Assembly: GCA_037043235.1 (NCBI GenBank)
Contig: JAWRVZ010000024.1
Span: 4,486,501 to 4,550,500 of the forward strand
Length of the DNA stretch: 64,000 bases
Origin: Rhodeus uyekii
Taxonomy: Eukaryota > Chordata > Actinopteri > Cypriniformes > Acheilognathidae
Reading direction: 5' to 3'
Below are positions 45,246 to 57,788 of this stretch, piece by piece. A program made the position numbers and the translations under genes. The notes beneath the pieces were generated by a model that was not told the DNA's origin, did no database searches, and saw only the letters and a program-made list of their open reading frames with translations. Within the stretch, counting starts at the first letter, position 1. Each line of letters starts with the position of its first letter.

Positions 45246-47384
45246 GTAGGTGCTTGTGCTTATTAATAATAACAGTCTGTGTGTTCTTAAAGGGATAGTG
45301 CGACAAAAATGAAAATCCTGTCATTACTTACGTTTTTTTTTGTCACTATATATAAATTGCCATCTTTGTTCACATTTCACTTAAGTTTTACATTTATAAT
45401 ATTATTTATAATTACAATTTGTGTGAATTGCATTTAGAACAACATTTGGACTTAATGTAAATACAGTTACTATTTTTATGTTAACAGCTTCTGCTGCTTT
45501 TTGCTCTTGTTTAAGCAGCTGTTTCCTGTTATTTTTCAGTGTAAAGTGTGCTCATATTTTAAAAATTGTTGTTGGCCATTGCCTATTGTCAGTAGTGTAA
45601 CAATGTCACTTTCAAACCAAGCAGCTTTATGACCAACTTGATCTAACCAATGCAAAATCTGTGTATGGAATTCTTTCCCTCATGCAAAATTTCTGATCAT
45701 GTGGATTCCTAATGAAATAACTGGATTTCACCTACAAAAAATGGTCAAACAATGATACATTTGAAATTGAAAGGTACATTTTGAAGAATCTTTACCCTGC
45801 TCTTTGCCAATTGGTGTCAAACACACACACAAACAAACAAACACACAAACATCACAAAAAACCTTCTGCATTTAAAAATTGCATTTATTATGTTTTTAAA
45901 GCCATTTGGTTTACAAGAACAGGAAGTTTCCTCAAAAACCATGTTTACTTTGTAATTCCCATGTCATTATACACATTTGTGTCCTCAAACTATACAAGAA
46001 CACACACACACACACATGCTGTCCACTTGCGCACCAAGTGGCATTTCATCTGAAATCATTCCATAGCTCTGTGTGAAGAAAAGACTGAAGTTTAGCTTAT
46101 GATTCACTGAAAATATTTTCAGTTATGTTGTTTTGGATTCTGAATGATATGGCCAAATTGTATAGAAAAACATTGCAATTAATGGTTCTTCAGAATGTTC
46201 ATTTTTTTCCCTTTTAACCATGCCATCCTTATGCAAATTTAGCTTGTGTATTCTGCAGTACGCACATTCATTCTTTGTGCTTAAGAATGTCTTTCTTTTC
46301 ACAGCAATAATAATCACAACAGATACCTCTGGCATTTTACTTTTTGTAGATGAGATTTTTGCATGCATATTAATTGCTTTGTAAATTCATCAGTCAATAC
46401 AATATGAATCCAGTCCATGCACATGCAAGTCATTTTGCAGCCTCTTCTGCACCGTACACTTTTATTTGAGCATATCCAGCAGATAGCTTCATTAAAAAAG
46501 AAATGCTTTGCGAGTGGAAGTGCAGTGAAATCATCTTGTTGACAGCGTTGTTTGGCTGGTGGAGGACTGTGGGTGCACAAAGCCATTGTGACACTGTCAA
46601 CAGCAGGGAGGTGATTGTCTTATACTGAAGCAGCATCTATTATTTCTCTGTCATGGCTGGGAGCCGGTCTTTGTGGAGAACTGATTTGCATTAAAATTCA
46701 GTGCATTAACATTCCACACACATGCCAGCAATACACATACGCGGCGCTCAAAGTTAAAGGTCCCGCTGACAGAGATGCATCTAGCACTTCCTTCAACCCG
46801 TGAAAATCGACCCTCAAATGCCAAATAAACAAAATGTTGATGAAGATTTGTGGATTGACTTTTATTCTTGCCCTTTGTGCCTTTTAAGTTGCTTTGTTAA
46901 AGAAGGCAATCTGGAAAGGTGGAAATGAAAATCAGCCATCCTGTGGTTACTGTCATTTGTCGATGCCACAGTTTCTCAAGTGAAATGGATGGTGCTTTAT
47001 AACAGATGGTAACTCTCCATAATAATCATCCGCACACCATCCATCTATAACAATCATTACTGGAGACTGGAGCTCTCAAGTGGCCACTTCAAACACAGAG
47101 TCTGATGCTGTGTGATGTCGCCTGTAATTTCGGAGTTTACACATCAATATTTTCACATTAATCACGTGGGACTCATTCACTCATTCTGTTCATTTACAGT
47201 TCATTTACGATTCTCTGAGATGCGTCCTGTCCCATCTCAACCCGCATTGCTTGGGTGAGGTTAGACATTTTTACCCTTTTTGTTGTGTAATGGGTTTACC
47301 CTGGAGATTCCTGGAGCTTTTTCCTATTTAGGATATCTTTCATCGTACAGTAAGCCTGAAAATGAAGTGAGCTCTTTGTCACTT
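45246..47384. other. Probable tspan18 intron sequence
   Basis: No coding exon seen. Minor CA and CAAA runs occur at 45818-45850 and 46000-46016. Confidence 0.4.
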
Positions 47385-47535
47385 TCCTGTAGCTTAAGCA
47401 GTAGGGCATTGGTGCTTGCAACATCAAGGCCATGGGTTCAATTCCCAGGGAAAGCAAGAACTGATTCAAATGTGTAACTTGAATGCAATGTAAGTCACTT
47501 TGGATAAAAGCGTCTGCCAAATGCAGAAATGTGAA
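47385..47535 (+). mobile_element. tRNA-derived SINE, best copy
   Basis: The clearest copy in the window: GTAGCTTAAGCAGTAGGGCA (A-box side), GGGTTCAATTCCC (B box), GAACTGATTCAAATGTGTAA (linker) and TGTAAGTCACTTTGGATAAA then AGCGTCTGCCAAATGCAGAA (tail). Others are defined by comparison with it. Confidence 0.85.
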
Positions 47536-48277
47536 TGGAGAAGCACGTGATTTGAGTTCATGTTTATTGTGGCACAAAAGCTTAATTTTTTATAATTCTT
47601 TAAAGGAATGCTTCCTCCTAATAGAGTAATTGTACGTTGCCATACTCCATACCATAATGCATACCAAGACTAAATCCCCCTGTATTATCTAATAACTATA
47701 TCACTGTCATCTTCTGGCTGCAATTATGTTTATGGTTGTCATCACCAAACATATGCACTAAGGGACTGATTCAACACGAAGCGTCAACAAACTCCATATT
47801 TCACGGCAGACCAGAGGTCCTCCTCCAGATGGCATGTTTGACAGGCCTGTGAGTGATCACTCATTAGACGAATGCTAGACCAAGCTGTGCTCCATCTGCA
47901 GAAAGCTGCTGCTTTCCGTGTTTGCTCTGACAGGAACTGGTGTTAAGTGGGTATGCCAGACACCCGTCTAGAAACAAAAGGCTGTCCACCCGTCCCAACC
48001 CCCGCTGTTTTCACTTAGACTGGGGAATCTGTCATCAAAATATGCTGAAATCCCTCCTTGTTTGAAGTCAGGTTTATTCATATTTATATCCCAGCCAACA
48101 GGGAATGTTCTCAGAACTTTGGCGAACATTCTGGCAAGGTTCTTTCAATGTTATCAACAAACATTCCACTAGTAACGTTAATTAAGTGTTCATTCAATGT
48201 TATCAGGTCTTTAATGGCGAAAACGTTATTCATGCATCGTTCATGGAATATTGTTTTACAGTTACTACGTGTTAGTA

Positions 48278-49071
48278 CAGTGGAACCCGGTTATGCCGAC
48301 GGCCTCGGGGGTTGCAAAATAGCGTTGAGATAACAGTTTAATCGCCTCGAATTTTCTTTAATTTCCATTAAACATTTGGCCAGTCGTCAACCACTCTGAC
48401 AGCCGTTACAAGATGTACCAGTATACGATAAAAACCACCTTCGATTCTCGATACAAACCTTTAATCATATTCTCCAACATTGCAAACACAATTTCGCTAA
48501 ACACAGTCACAACATAAACACATTCGCTCATAACACAGTCATTTCGCTCTGACGCTCTTCGCTCTTTCGCTTCTGAAAGTATTGCACACGCGGTTACTAT
48601 GGTTTCTTTACAAAGTCTAAAACGTTGTTGCTTTTTGCCTTTAACAATCTACTTGAAAACAAATGCTTCTATCAGTAACAACGTCTTTGTCAATGTCAAT
48701 GTAATCTGGGAATTCTTGGACAGTGATGGCAAACTTCTGTGCCTCTTCCAAGATGGCATCTGTAAGACTTGATTTTTGCGCGAGTTCTTCTTCGACCATA
48801 CGGACTGATGCACGCGCAACTCGAACTCAGTGCATGCGCAGTGAACTCGGTACTATCATTAGACACGGGGATCCAGATGACCCATGTTAAGTGGCGAATT
48901 TGTCCCTCTTTTGTGCTCGAGATATCAGGGTTCGGCGACATAAAAGAATCGACATAACCGATAAGAAAATGCTTAGACAATGAGGGAGTTTGGCGGTTCC
49001 ACTTCAAAAATGTCGACATAACAGGGTTGGCGAGTTAACCGAGCTCGAGATAAGTGGGTTCGAGATAACTG
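48278..49071. mobile_element. Tigger-like element nested in another repeat
   Basis: It starts CAGTGGAACCCGGTTATGCC and ends GGGTTCGAGATAACTG, with TA on both sides (48276-48277 and 49072-49073). Its ends form diverged inverted repeats. CAGT ends and TA duplication indicate the pogo/Tigger branch. The 794-bp interior contains a short open frame on the - strand (48641-48799) but no complete transposase. Confidence 0.75.
48641..48799 (-). pseudogene. Residual 52-codon frame in Tigger-like element
   Basis: The frame runs from ATG at 48799 to TAA at 48641 and encodes an acidic helical-looking peptide beginning MVEEELAQKSSLTDAILEEA. Its composition is protein-like (few low-complexity stretches), and it may be a remnant of the element's transposase N-terminal region. 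I cannot confirm the family from this alone. Confidence 0.3.
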
Positions 49072-49225
49072 TAGTTTTAGAATGTTTAGGCAACATTCAA
49101 TAGTAACATTCCCATAATGTTTGCAAAAAGTTAAAAAGTCGTATTACATTAACATTCATAGAAACAGTACAAATAATGTTTTTGCAACTTAATGGTAACG
49201 TTAACGAAATGTTCCTAGAACATAT

Positions 49226-51924
49226 TTTTGTTAGTTGTGGTGTCTCTTTACACATTTTTCCTACTTCCAAAATCAGCCAAGATATAAGACATGAAGTTCA
49301 GAGCTTATGTGTGGGGGAGTGGACTGTTTGAACTTTACGTTCTTGAGTTTGTGTGACATTTGAAAGAGGTGAGGAGGTGAGAAGATGTTTGCTCTGTAGG
49401 AAATCTTGCGGACTTTTGATTATTTGGTGTTGACATGCTGTGTTTGTGGTCAAACTGTCCATGTGTGTTTCTCCCTTCACATAACAATTATACTAATACC
49501 AAGTCTCTAGGTCAGGTCAGCTTGACCGTTAATGTTTGTAGGAAGAAAACTGACCTGCACTAAATCACTGCACTCACAGTGATTTAAAGCTGAAAGTCTC
49601 CAAGTCTTTACTGTTGTTTCTAATCGGTTGTGGTATAATGCGGCGAATCACTCTCTGCATTCCCACACGTTGCTGCTCATTTGCATATCGTTGAAAGCTA
49701 GTTGATGAAGACAGAGATCCATTGTAATGTGATTTTTAGCTCTGTAAAATGTTTTCTTCTATTTTTATATGAGGTTTTGAGGTTTAAAGTTCCTGGGAAC
49801 TCTAAATGGAAAATCATTCATATCGGATTATATGCATTGTGTGATGTTTTCGATTTACCAAGCAAATTATTGTGCAACTTCTCTTTTTTAAGACCAAAAA
49901 TATGACGTTATACTTGGAAGGGTAACACATGTAACAACTCAAAATAAACGGCAAGAATAAGAAAGTGTGATCTAAATATTCAATTACTTGGTACTAGTGA
50001 CTTAAGGTTTAATTTAATAAAAAGGGGAAAGTCCAGTGCCATGGGAAATCCCTGTTGTACTAAAGAACTAGTGTTGATGTGATCACACTCACTGAGGAAG
50101 ACAGAAAGAGGCTCTGAAGACAAAGGAGGACTTAAACCGATCAATGTCTTATCGGTCTTGCTGAGATAATGATCTTCTCCCTCTGGGATTGATAACTTCA
50201 CCAGAGCAGCAGATATAAGCATATGGATTGCAGAAGCATTTAATCTGTGTTTTATATTGAACAACAAAGATTTTTTTCTTGCTTAGTATGTATTTGAAAT
50301 TAAGTTTTGTATCGACCTCATTCAGCATTGACTAGTAAATTCAATATATTGAATTGCTTGGCAGTCATAACTCCTAGAGGAAGTTTCTGGTTGGCTTTTT
50401 TCTATAGATTTCCTCTGTAATTTTCTTCACTTGGCCCGCATTGACCATTTCCCAAGCCCACTGGGTTTCTCTCCACAGTGAATGCAGCATTCAACGACCT
50501 ACTGACAAAGACGAAGTGGCTTTATTCATCTGAGTCTGCACCTGCATCTTAACAATGATCTCTGTAATGAACTCCATTTCTCACTACAGAACATTTCAGA
50601 AAGATTATTACACGCAATCTCACATGATATGCTCAATAACCAGTATGATTATAAATGTAGTTCACTTGAATGATAATTATTGTTACACAAAAGTCTTTTC
50701 ACATTTGTGTTGCTCCACTTGTTTGTTTGTGTTTTCCAGACGGACTGCCAGTCTGTATATTAGTGGTGGGGATTTTACAGTGACACTTTCTGTACATTGC
50801 ATTTAAATGGCATTTGGCGATCTTTATGAGTTAGTCAGTCATTTAACTAGTTTGTTAAAAAATGCTGATTTATTTAATATATGAAACAAGTCTTTATGAG
50901 CGAGTCATTGTATCGTTCATTCAACCAACCAGTTTGTTCATAAACTCTAATTTATTCAGTACAATGGACTTAATGTGCAAGTCATTGATTGTCATAATAT
51001 CAGATTTTTCATGACACTATTATCGTGGGCCAAAACAAATAATGCTATCACTCAAATTAATTTTTTTGAGTGTTTTTAATTTATGTGAAATTGTATTGTC
51101 AATTTGTTTTTATACTTTGAGTTGAATTCCATGCATGAAAGTGCTATACAAATATATGTTTATTATTATTATCATTCCATTGTATACAAAATGAACAATT
51201 ATATTCAATGGCAACCAATTTGAAATAACTTCCTACTATGGACTGATGTGGCTTCTTATCACAGAATGAGGCTGAAATTATATTATTTTATAGTATTCTA
51301 TACAGTTATAAAGGCTATGTCGATTGCCCTTGCATTATAAATATACATTATACCTATGAAAATACCCAAGATGACTTGAAGAACTCCGATAAACCATATA
51401 TACTGTCGCAATGGTGTAGTTCTCATGTTTAATCAGTCAAAATATTTCGATCTTCATTTTATTCAGCTACTACGGCGATCAGTTTACTGAAATGAAGCAG
51501 CTGACAATTGCGAGCTCGAAGAGGCAACCTGTGAAACAAGACAGCTTTTGTCCATATTAGGGATTTCCTGGGATGTCATAAGCTTTATTACTCCTATGAG
51601 TCTCACTTGTGGACTTTCTCTGCAAGGGCGCCCTCTGGCATCAAGTATGAATGAATCTTGAGAGGTCGAAGGTTTCGTCTGTCATATCTGACGACATGCT
51701 TTATGCAGCAGTTGCAGCTGTGTCTGTTTGTGTTTGATGACAACCAGAGTTAAGGTGCAATACCACCTTCTACTGTATGTGGGTATGTCAAACATATACC
51801 AGCAATTCATTTTAAATATTACAGTTAATATCTGATTAATCTAACCTAATCTTAATCTAAGTTAATTAATCTAACACAATAACAATGTTTATTTTCTTTT
51901 AGATATCACAATTATTGTCAATAT
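49226..51924. other. Probable tspan18 intron sequence
   Basis: No exon or delimited repeat seen. Confidence 0.35.
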
Positions 51925-52075
51925 TTACATTTATGCATTTGGCAGATGCTTTTGTCCAAAGTGACTTACATTGCATTCAAGAAACACATTGAATCAGCTC
52001 TTGCTTTCCCAGGGATCGAACCCATGAGCTTGGCGTTGTAAGCACCAATGCTCTAACTGGTTGAGCGACAGGAAA
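51925..52075 (-). mobile_element. tRNA-derived SINE
   Basis: Reverse copy with TTGGCAGATGCTTTTGTCCA, GTGACTTACATTGCATTCAA, CCCAGGGATCGAACCCATGA (B-box complement) and CACCAATGCTCTAACTGGTT (A-box complement). The tRNA-like head is the best preserved among the reverse copies. Confidence 0.85.
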
Positions 52076-52079
52076 CAGG

Positions 52080-53570
52080 CCTTGAAATGAGTACTTATTT
52101 GTATTTTATTTGTAAATCGTTGAATCTTTCAGCCAATTCGTCACAAACGGCAAATCATTTAGAAACTACTTGGATGCGCTTTGTTTGGATTTGCGTTGAC
52201 TGAGAAAAAACGAAGAAACTGGCGATATTGTGCTTAATATGTAAGTTACACAATATTAACTACTTCTTATTTCTTGAATTTTTGTATGAGAGTTATATTA
52301 CACTGGCGATTGTGCTGTTTTTCTGAATCTCATCAAGAAGTCATATTTCTGTTTCACTAGAGGCTTTCTCTACATCTAAATCAGGTCATTGTTTATGAGT
52401 CAGATGATCTGCTGAAAGAGCTTTGGCACTGCAGGCCTTTTGTGTCCAATTCAACATTTAGATTCTCCCTCAAAGGACAAGAAATCCATTGGTTCTTATC
52501 ACTTGTTCTATCCAAATGATCACTGATGAACCGCTAAAAGCTTTAGGCTCATTATAGACTGCAGTTTTCATTAATCATACAGTATTCATAACTATGTGAA
52601 GTCACTGCTGTCTTCATGAACATATTGGAGCTACATTAGCTTTTCCAGACTTCAAAGCAGAGAAGCATGTGACTTATCCTGCCCTAATTGGAGGTTCATT
52701 AAGGTACTGCATATGCCTGCTGGTTGACCATGCTGTCTTGCCCCTTCCTCAGCACTGTGTTCAGTCTCAGCAAGCATGTTTTCCAGTTCCACATGTATTA
52801 TAAAAATACCTTAATGGTTTGCTAAATTCCCTCAAATGGTGCACAGTTGATGCGCACACACACATAGACGTTGCATAGTTGTGATTAGCTATTCCAGCTG
52901 TGTGCGTTGAATAGAACAATTAGGACTCATTTTATTCACTGAGACTGAAGAAGTCCAGTGTTCTTGTGAATCCTGTGTTTCATGCAGTATTGCTCTTCAT
53001 GTATGCAAGCTCATGGCCGATGGGGGAATGCTGACCAGCACACACTGTCCTTGTCCTTGAGCTAATGATCTTGTCCCAGTTAGCAGGGTAAGAATGACTA
53101 AAGCAGACAGTGGATTAATCAAGATAGAAGTGTCAACCTCAAGGAGAGTCTCTTCAACCTATTTGTAAAAAAGAAAGAAAGTGGAGAATAAGTGACTTTT
53201 AATTCATTTTTTCTCTTATTTTCTGAAGGATATGTGAGTGGGAATTGCCTTTGCATAACTTTCAGCGAGGATGTCGTGGGTGTTGCTGTGTGGTTGCCAA
53301 GGTGTTCTTGGTGGTCTCTAGTTTCTGATGGTTACTTACTGGTAACCTGCAAACTCGTAGTAACTCAGTAAATGCATTTTTCGATTTTCTAAAAGCGCCA
53401 CCTACTGTCAGAGAGTGAATTAGCATTTTCAATCAGCCGGTCTGCCATTTTTTGTTGAGACAAATTATCTATGAAATACTCAATCCCTTTTCTTTAAAAA
53501 TATTTTTTAGACTGAAATGTGAGGTTGTCGATTATAAAAAAAAATGTTTGTTTTTATCGAAACTGAATTA
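52080..53570. other. Probable tspan18 intron sequence
   Basis: No exon seen. About 53370-53460 (AAAGCGCCACCTACTGTCAG and neighbours) looks like an old repeat, not placed. Confidence 0.35.
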
Positions 53571-53572
53571 GT

Positions 53573-53813
53573 TTACATTTATGCGTTTGGCAGACTCTTT
53601 TATCCGAAGCAACTTGCATTACATTCAAGGAACACATTGACATTCTAATCAGTTCTTGCTTTCCCTGGGATTCGAACCCAAGACCTTTGCGTTGCAAGCG
53701 CCACACTACAGTTTGTATTTCTCTAGTTCTAGTTTCAGTTTAGTTTTTTAATGACTATTGATACCTTGGCGTTGCAAGCGCCACACTCTACTGTTTGAGC
53801 TACAGGAAAGCTT
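53573..53813 (-). mobile_element. Chimeric SINE with internal partial duplication
   Basis: A reverse SINE (53573-53705) is interrupted by about 56 bp of unrelated sequence. The SINE then resumes with a repeated stretch, CCTTGGCGTTGCAAGCGCCA (from 53764), to the head-side end near 53813. The first SINE part and the insert recur at 58360-58492 with one mismatch. Confidence 0.75.
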
Positions 53814-55899
53814 AGTTGAACTGTAAACGTAGTTAAAATCAGCTTTTGATGCTTTTGGATAAACATCTTAATTTTATCACGTGCACGTAGCACACTTCTT
53901 CTGACTCGATACAGGAAAAGCATTTATATTAAATATATATTTAAATACAATGCCTTTAAAGTATTTTATTTCAGAAAATATTCTTAGCCAGAAATAGGTT
54001 TGCATAACAACAACTGGTTTGCATAAATATTCAGTCTCTGTATTGCAGAAATGCAGAGTTTGCACAGAATGAAAACAAAAATGTTCTTGATGCTTAAAAA
54101 CTGATTTGCATAAGAATCTCTATTCTGGAGAAATGCAAAGTCTACACAGATGGAAAACAATTGCACTAACGAGCGCATTTCAATTGACCTCTACTTTTGA
54201 ATCATTACAGTAACTACCACATTTCCTGGATAGAAACCCTGCAGTGAAGGGATCATTGTTGGGGTTTTGAATCTGAAACACATTTATGAATTTTTTTCCA
54301 AACGTAACCTTCTTATCTACATTTTTGCTGTTAATTTGAGATGGTATGTCAATGTATTTGCTGTCTGAAAAGTCGTGCAATTGGGAAATATTAGTAACAG
54401 CAATTATTCTTGCTTTATACTATAGAAGTTATAGTCTTATATAGACTATATTATACTATATAATATAAAAAATAGAAGGTTTGTGATGTTAGCTCTTGTA
54501 TAGCACCGAGTGTATGACACGAAGAGTGTTGTATGGGTTCATGTTGTATGTGTGTTTCTTTGTGTGTATGCTGACTGTGTACGTGTCAACTAATGTCTAT
54601 GAGAGAACAAGCAACTGTCTCTTTTCATATACACACATGCTGTTGATCTGGCCTCTTGCACTTTTGCTTTGCTTTAGATATTTCTGCGCATTTGATGGAT
54701 GTGTTTCTGTTTTCATTGTGTGTGTGTGTGAGACTACAAAGACGATTCTTGGAACCTAAACAACCACACTGTGCTTTTTGTCTCCTAATCAGAGACCCCA
54801 GGCTTTGGAATAATGAGCTGAGCTCAAATCAGTCTTGATCATGTTGTTGGTTTTGTGTGTGTGTGTATCACTAAAGCTCTTTGGACTGCATGTAAATGTG
54901 CTGCAACGAGCATGTAGTTTCACTGCAGACCTTTCTGTTGTATGTAGCCATGTATGTTTGATTGATGATGACTGCAGTGCTGTGGGAGTCTTGGGAAAAT
55001 TCCCTGTTTATTCTGCACTTTCTACAGAGCCAGCCCCGATTCACAGGCAGTTTGATTTATACTGGCCTCCAAGATGCTTTACACCAGTGTAAAACTGCTC
55101 GAACTGGGGGTGTGCTGGTCTCTCACACTCAGCAAGCAAGATTTTACACATAACCAGAGAAATGCCTTCTCAGATGTGAAGCCAAATTTTGCAGGCCCAC
55201 ACTTTTAAACCTTTTACGCCGTCCTCGGCCCACGCTTCCACGTCCAGCTGCTAAAGGCTGTGCCAACCTGCAAAGAACATAACGAATTATGCAAGAGGGT
55301 CATCATATGCTGCTAATGAAAACTTTAATCTATGCACCCCCTAATTAAAACCCTGTGGTTTGGCCTTTATTAAGAATGAGGGTAATTAAAACAGTAATTG
55401 CCCTGAGGGTGCTATGAGCACTTTTCTGACACGTTTGAAACTAGGGCCATCAGTTTAATTGAAAGGATCCATTAAACACAGGCTGCATCTTTGTGTATTT
55501 CTTTGGGCAGTGAAGGACTGTATGATAAAAATCATTATTTTATTTAAGAGGATCATCTCTAGATCAGTTTTTTTTTTCATATTTGATGCTAAAGACCCCA
55601 AAACACAATGACAGCTGTATATATTGTAATGTTTAAAGACCTATTTTTACTGCATAACAAAAATAAGTGCCATATTATAAAGATATGAATTACTTACCTT
55701 TATAAACTTTACTATTACATTCATATAAAAACCAATATATATTTGTATAGATGTGTGTGTATGTGTGGGATGTGTGGGACACTTAATATTCATCAATAGT
55801 ATTGATTGGCCAATACTTTGTTGCATTGTTTTCCTGGTATCTCTGTAACGCTGCTTTGAAACAATCTCTATTGTGAAAAGCGCCTTATAAAGAAAGGTG
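53814..55899. other. Probable tspan18 intron sequence
   Basis: No exon or delimited repeat was recognised. Short TATA-like and TG-rich stretches occur around 54430-54480 and 54700-54870. Confidence 0.35.
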
Positions 55900-56555
55900 A
55901 ATTTTCCAGCATATAACCCACGGGTTATACCAGATTTTACAAACCCGGGAGGGGGGGTGCGGGTTATATAAGGGTGCGGGCTATATCACAGTTTTTTACA
56001 TGGCATAATATTTTAATATATTTGTTATGTCCCTAAGGACGTAAGGTTTTTTTGCGGTATTTTCTTTCTGTTTTTCTTTCTTGCGAGGGTTGTTGTCTCT
56101 GGCGCTTGTACTATCACTCTGACAGCTGGCACTGATAGGCTGTCTGACCTGTCAATCATGCAAGAAGACGTGATTGGCTGTGCTGCATGAGGGCGGGCTC
56201 TTCTCATCTCATCCGATGATCAACACCTGTAGAATCGCTTCTTAAGGGACGAGCTGCTGCAAGCGGGAGACACTGCTCTTTCTTTTTCTTCTGATTCTGA
56301 CTTGTGTTTGTTTTCTTATTGTGTCAATTTTGCGCACAAGCACTGTGTACCGAGCCTGAACAGTTATGATAATTGACGTCATGCGAGCAACATTCGAAAT
56401 TCGAAATGTGAACTTACACAAAAAAAGTTAATAAATCGATGGGTGCGGGTTATATGAAGGTGCGGGTTATGCCAACAATTTTTTGCCCAAACCCCGCGGG
56501 CTATATGATGGTGCGGATTATCTGCATCTGCGGGTTATATGCGGGAAAATATGGT
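55900..56555. mobile_element. Inverted-repeat element, family X, copy 3
   Basis: The ends ATTTTCCAGCATATAACCCA and GGGTTATATGCGGGAAAATA are inverted repeats. At 656 bp it is the longest copy and keeps extra GTGCGGGTTATAT-type subterminal repeats on the right (56445-56540). The core lies at 56109-56219. Confidence 0.85.
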
Positions 56556-56561
56556 ATATAC

Positions 56562-56636
56562 ACTGGCATATTAGAATGATTTCTGAAGGATCATGTGACA
56601 CTGAAAACTGGAGCCTGATGAAAATTCAGCTTTGCA
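56562..56636 (+). repeat. High-copy AT-rich interspersed repeat, copy g
   Basis: A fragment carrying GGCATATTAGAATGATTTCT and GGATCATGTGACACTGAAAA, directly abutting the family X copy on its left and a GATA microsatellite on its right. Confidence 0.75.
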
Positions 56637-56637
56637 T

Positions 56638-56691
<54 letters not shown>
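56638..56691. repeat. (GATA)n microsatellite
   Basis: Thirteen or so uninterrupted TAGA units. Confidence 0.95.
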
Positions 56692-56692
<1 letters not shown>

Positions 56693-57692
56693 AATACTCA
56701 GGAGACCACAGGAATAACAAGACAACTAAGCCAAACAAAACCCCATATTCCTCTCAAAATCTCCTCAAGAGAAGACCTATAGAGCTCTAGGAAACCACTT
56801 TAGTGAAACTGGGTGAGCCAAAAAACAACACAGGGTGAGCCAAAGTCTTTTGAGAAAGTTCTGCCGGAGCATAATGGGATTGCATCTGACAAGATAGGAA
56901 AATACAAAGAAAACAAGATGGAAGGGGGGGGAAACAAAAAGAAAGGTCATGGTTAGTGTACTTGTCATCAAGCCACGTTCTATTTCTGGCTCCAAGTCAA
57001 CACACAAGTGATTTTTCCAAGCCTATATCCTCCACAGATTTCTCACTGCTATAATTGCTGTATCTGTTCATAATACTTGCGATGTTGGTTGCAACAGGAC
57101 TTGTGGTATTAGCAGTGCATAAGTGAGATAAGGTTGCACTCAAACATATATTTAAGGATGACACCCTCGTGTAATACACCCTCTCTTTGCTGTCTGAGTA
57201 ATGGCAGGGTATTTTTTGCTGGTGCTAGCTGTTAGCGCTCTCGTAGAACTAATGAAAAAGGCCCCATTTCATTTAAGGAAAGTGTTGCCGTAATAGGCCT
57301 TCATCCTAGAGAGTGCTTTTTCAGGTAGAGGGATGGTCTGAAACACAAGAGCCTCTCATCATTAATTACACTAAAAGGGAGGCTGTGCCTTTACAAAAAG
57401 AAAGAAAGAAAGGAAATGACTATTTTAGTATGCACATGGGAACCCTGAATTTTACTTGTTTGAATGCACTTTAAATACAGGATTTTGCTTACCAAAAAAA
57501 TTTAATAATAATAATCCTTTTTGATGCTGGTATTTTAGCATTCAGTGCAATAAAAACGGTGAACCTTTTAAGTTTTAAGAGAGCGCTTGTATGACTGTTT
57601 GTGTGCCGAGTGTCAGTGTGTAGATGAAAGGCTCGATTGTGAATGTTTCTGATTAAGTTCAGAGATGACGCTATGTTTGTGTTTCTTCCAAG
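56692..57692. other. tspan18 intron, 3' part
   Basis: No further feature is seen until the acceptor TTTGTGTTTCTTCCAAG that ends at 57692. Confidence 0.5.
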
Positions 57693-57725
57693 GGGCTCGG
57701 GGAGGCTTCAGCGCGGGGGACGAGC
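57693..57725 (+). other. tspan18: tspan18 5' UTR segment (or in-frame leader)
   Basis: These 33 bases lie between the acceptor at 57691-57692 and the start codon. They are free of stops in the tspan18 frame, encode 11 codons and have no ATG. They are untranslated if the conserved ATG at 57726 is used, and would be coding if the ATG at 45243 is spliced on. A second possible acceptor AG at 57710-57711 would shorten this segment. Confidence 0.6.
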
Positions 57726-57788
57726 ATGGAAGGAGACTGCCTCAGCTGCATCAAGTACCTCATGTTTGTCTTCAACTTCCTTATCTTT
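57726..57788 (+). CDS. tspan18: tspan18 coding exon 1 (residues 1-21)
   Basis: Encodes MEGDCLSCIKYLMFVFNFLI plus F, the cytosolic N-terminus and first half of membrane segment 1. It closes at ATCTTT|GTGAGT. The match to mammalian TSPAN18 at the N-terminus is near identical. Confidence 0.96.

Larger units (their letters stand above)
48090..49225. mobile_element. Inverted-repeat element (CCCAGC ends) hosting a nested insertion
   Basis: The left end CCCAGCCAACAGGGAATGTT and the right end near ACATATTTTTGTTAGTTGTGG are roughly inverse. Between them lie AACATTC/GAATGTT-type repeats. A second copy at about 62190-62560 ends GTGTTTTTGTTAGCTGGGA. The Tigger-like element at 48278-49071 has inserted inside this one. 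There is no transposase. Confidence 0.6.

Noticed and set aside
45781..46053. Open frame with NTHTNKQTHK and THTHTHTH runs
   Set aside because: Low-complexity translation of CA repeats. There is no domain and no splice context.
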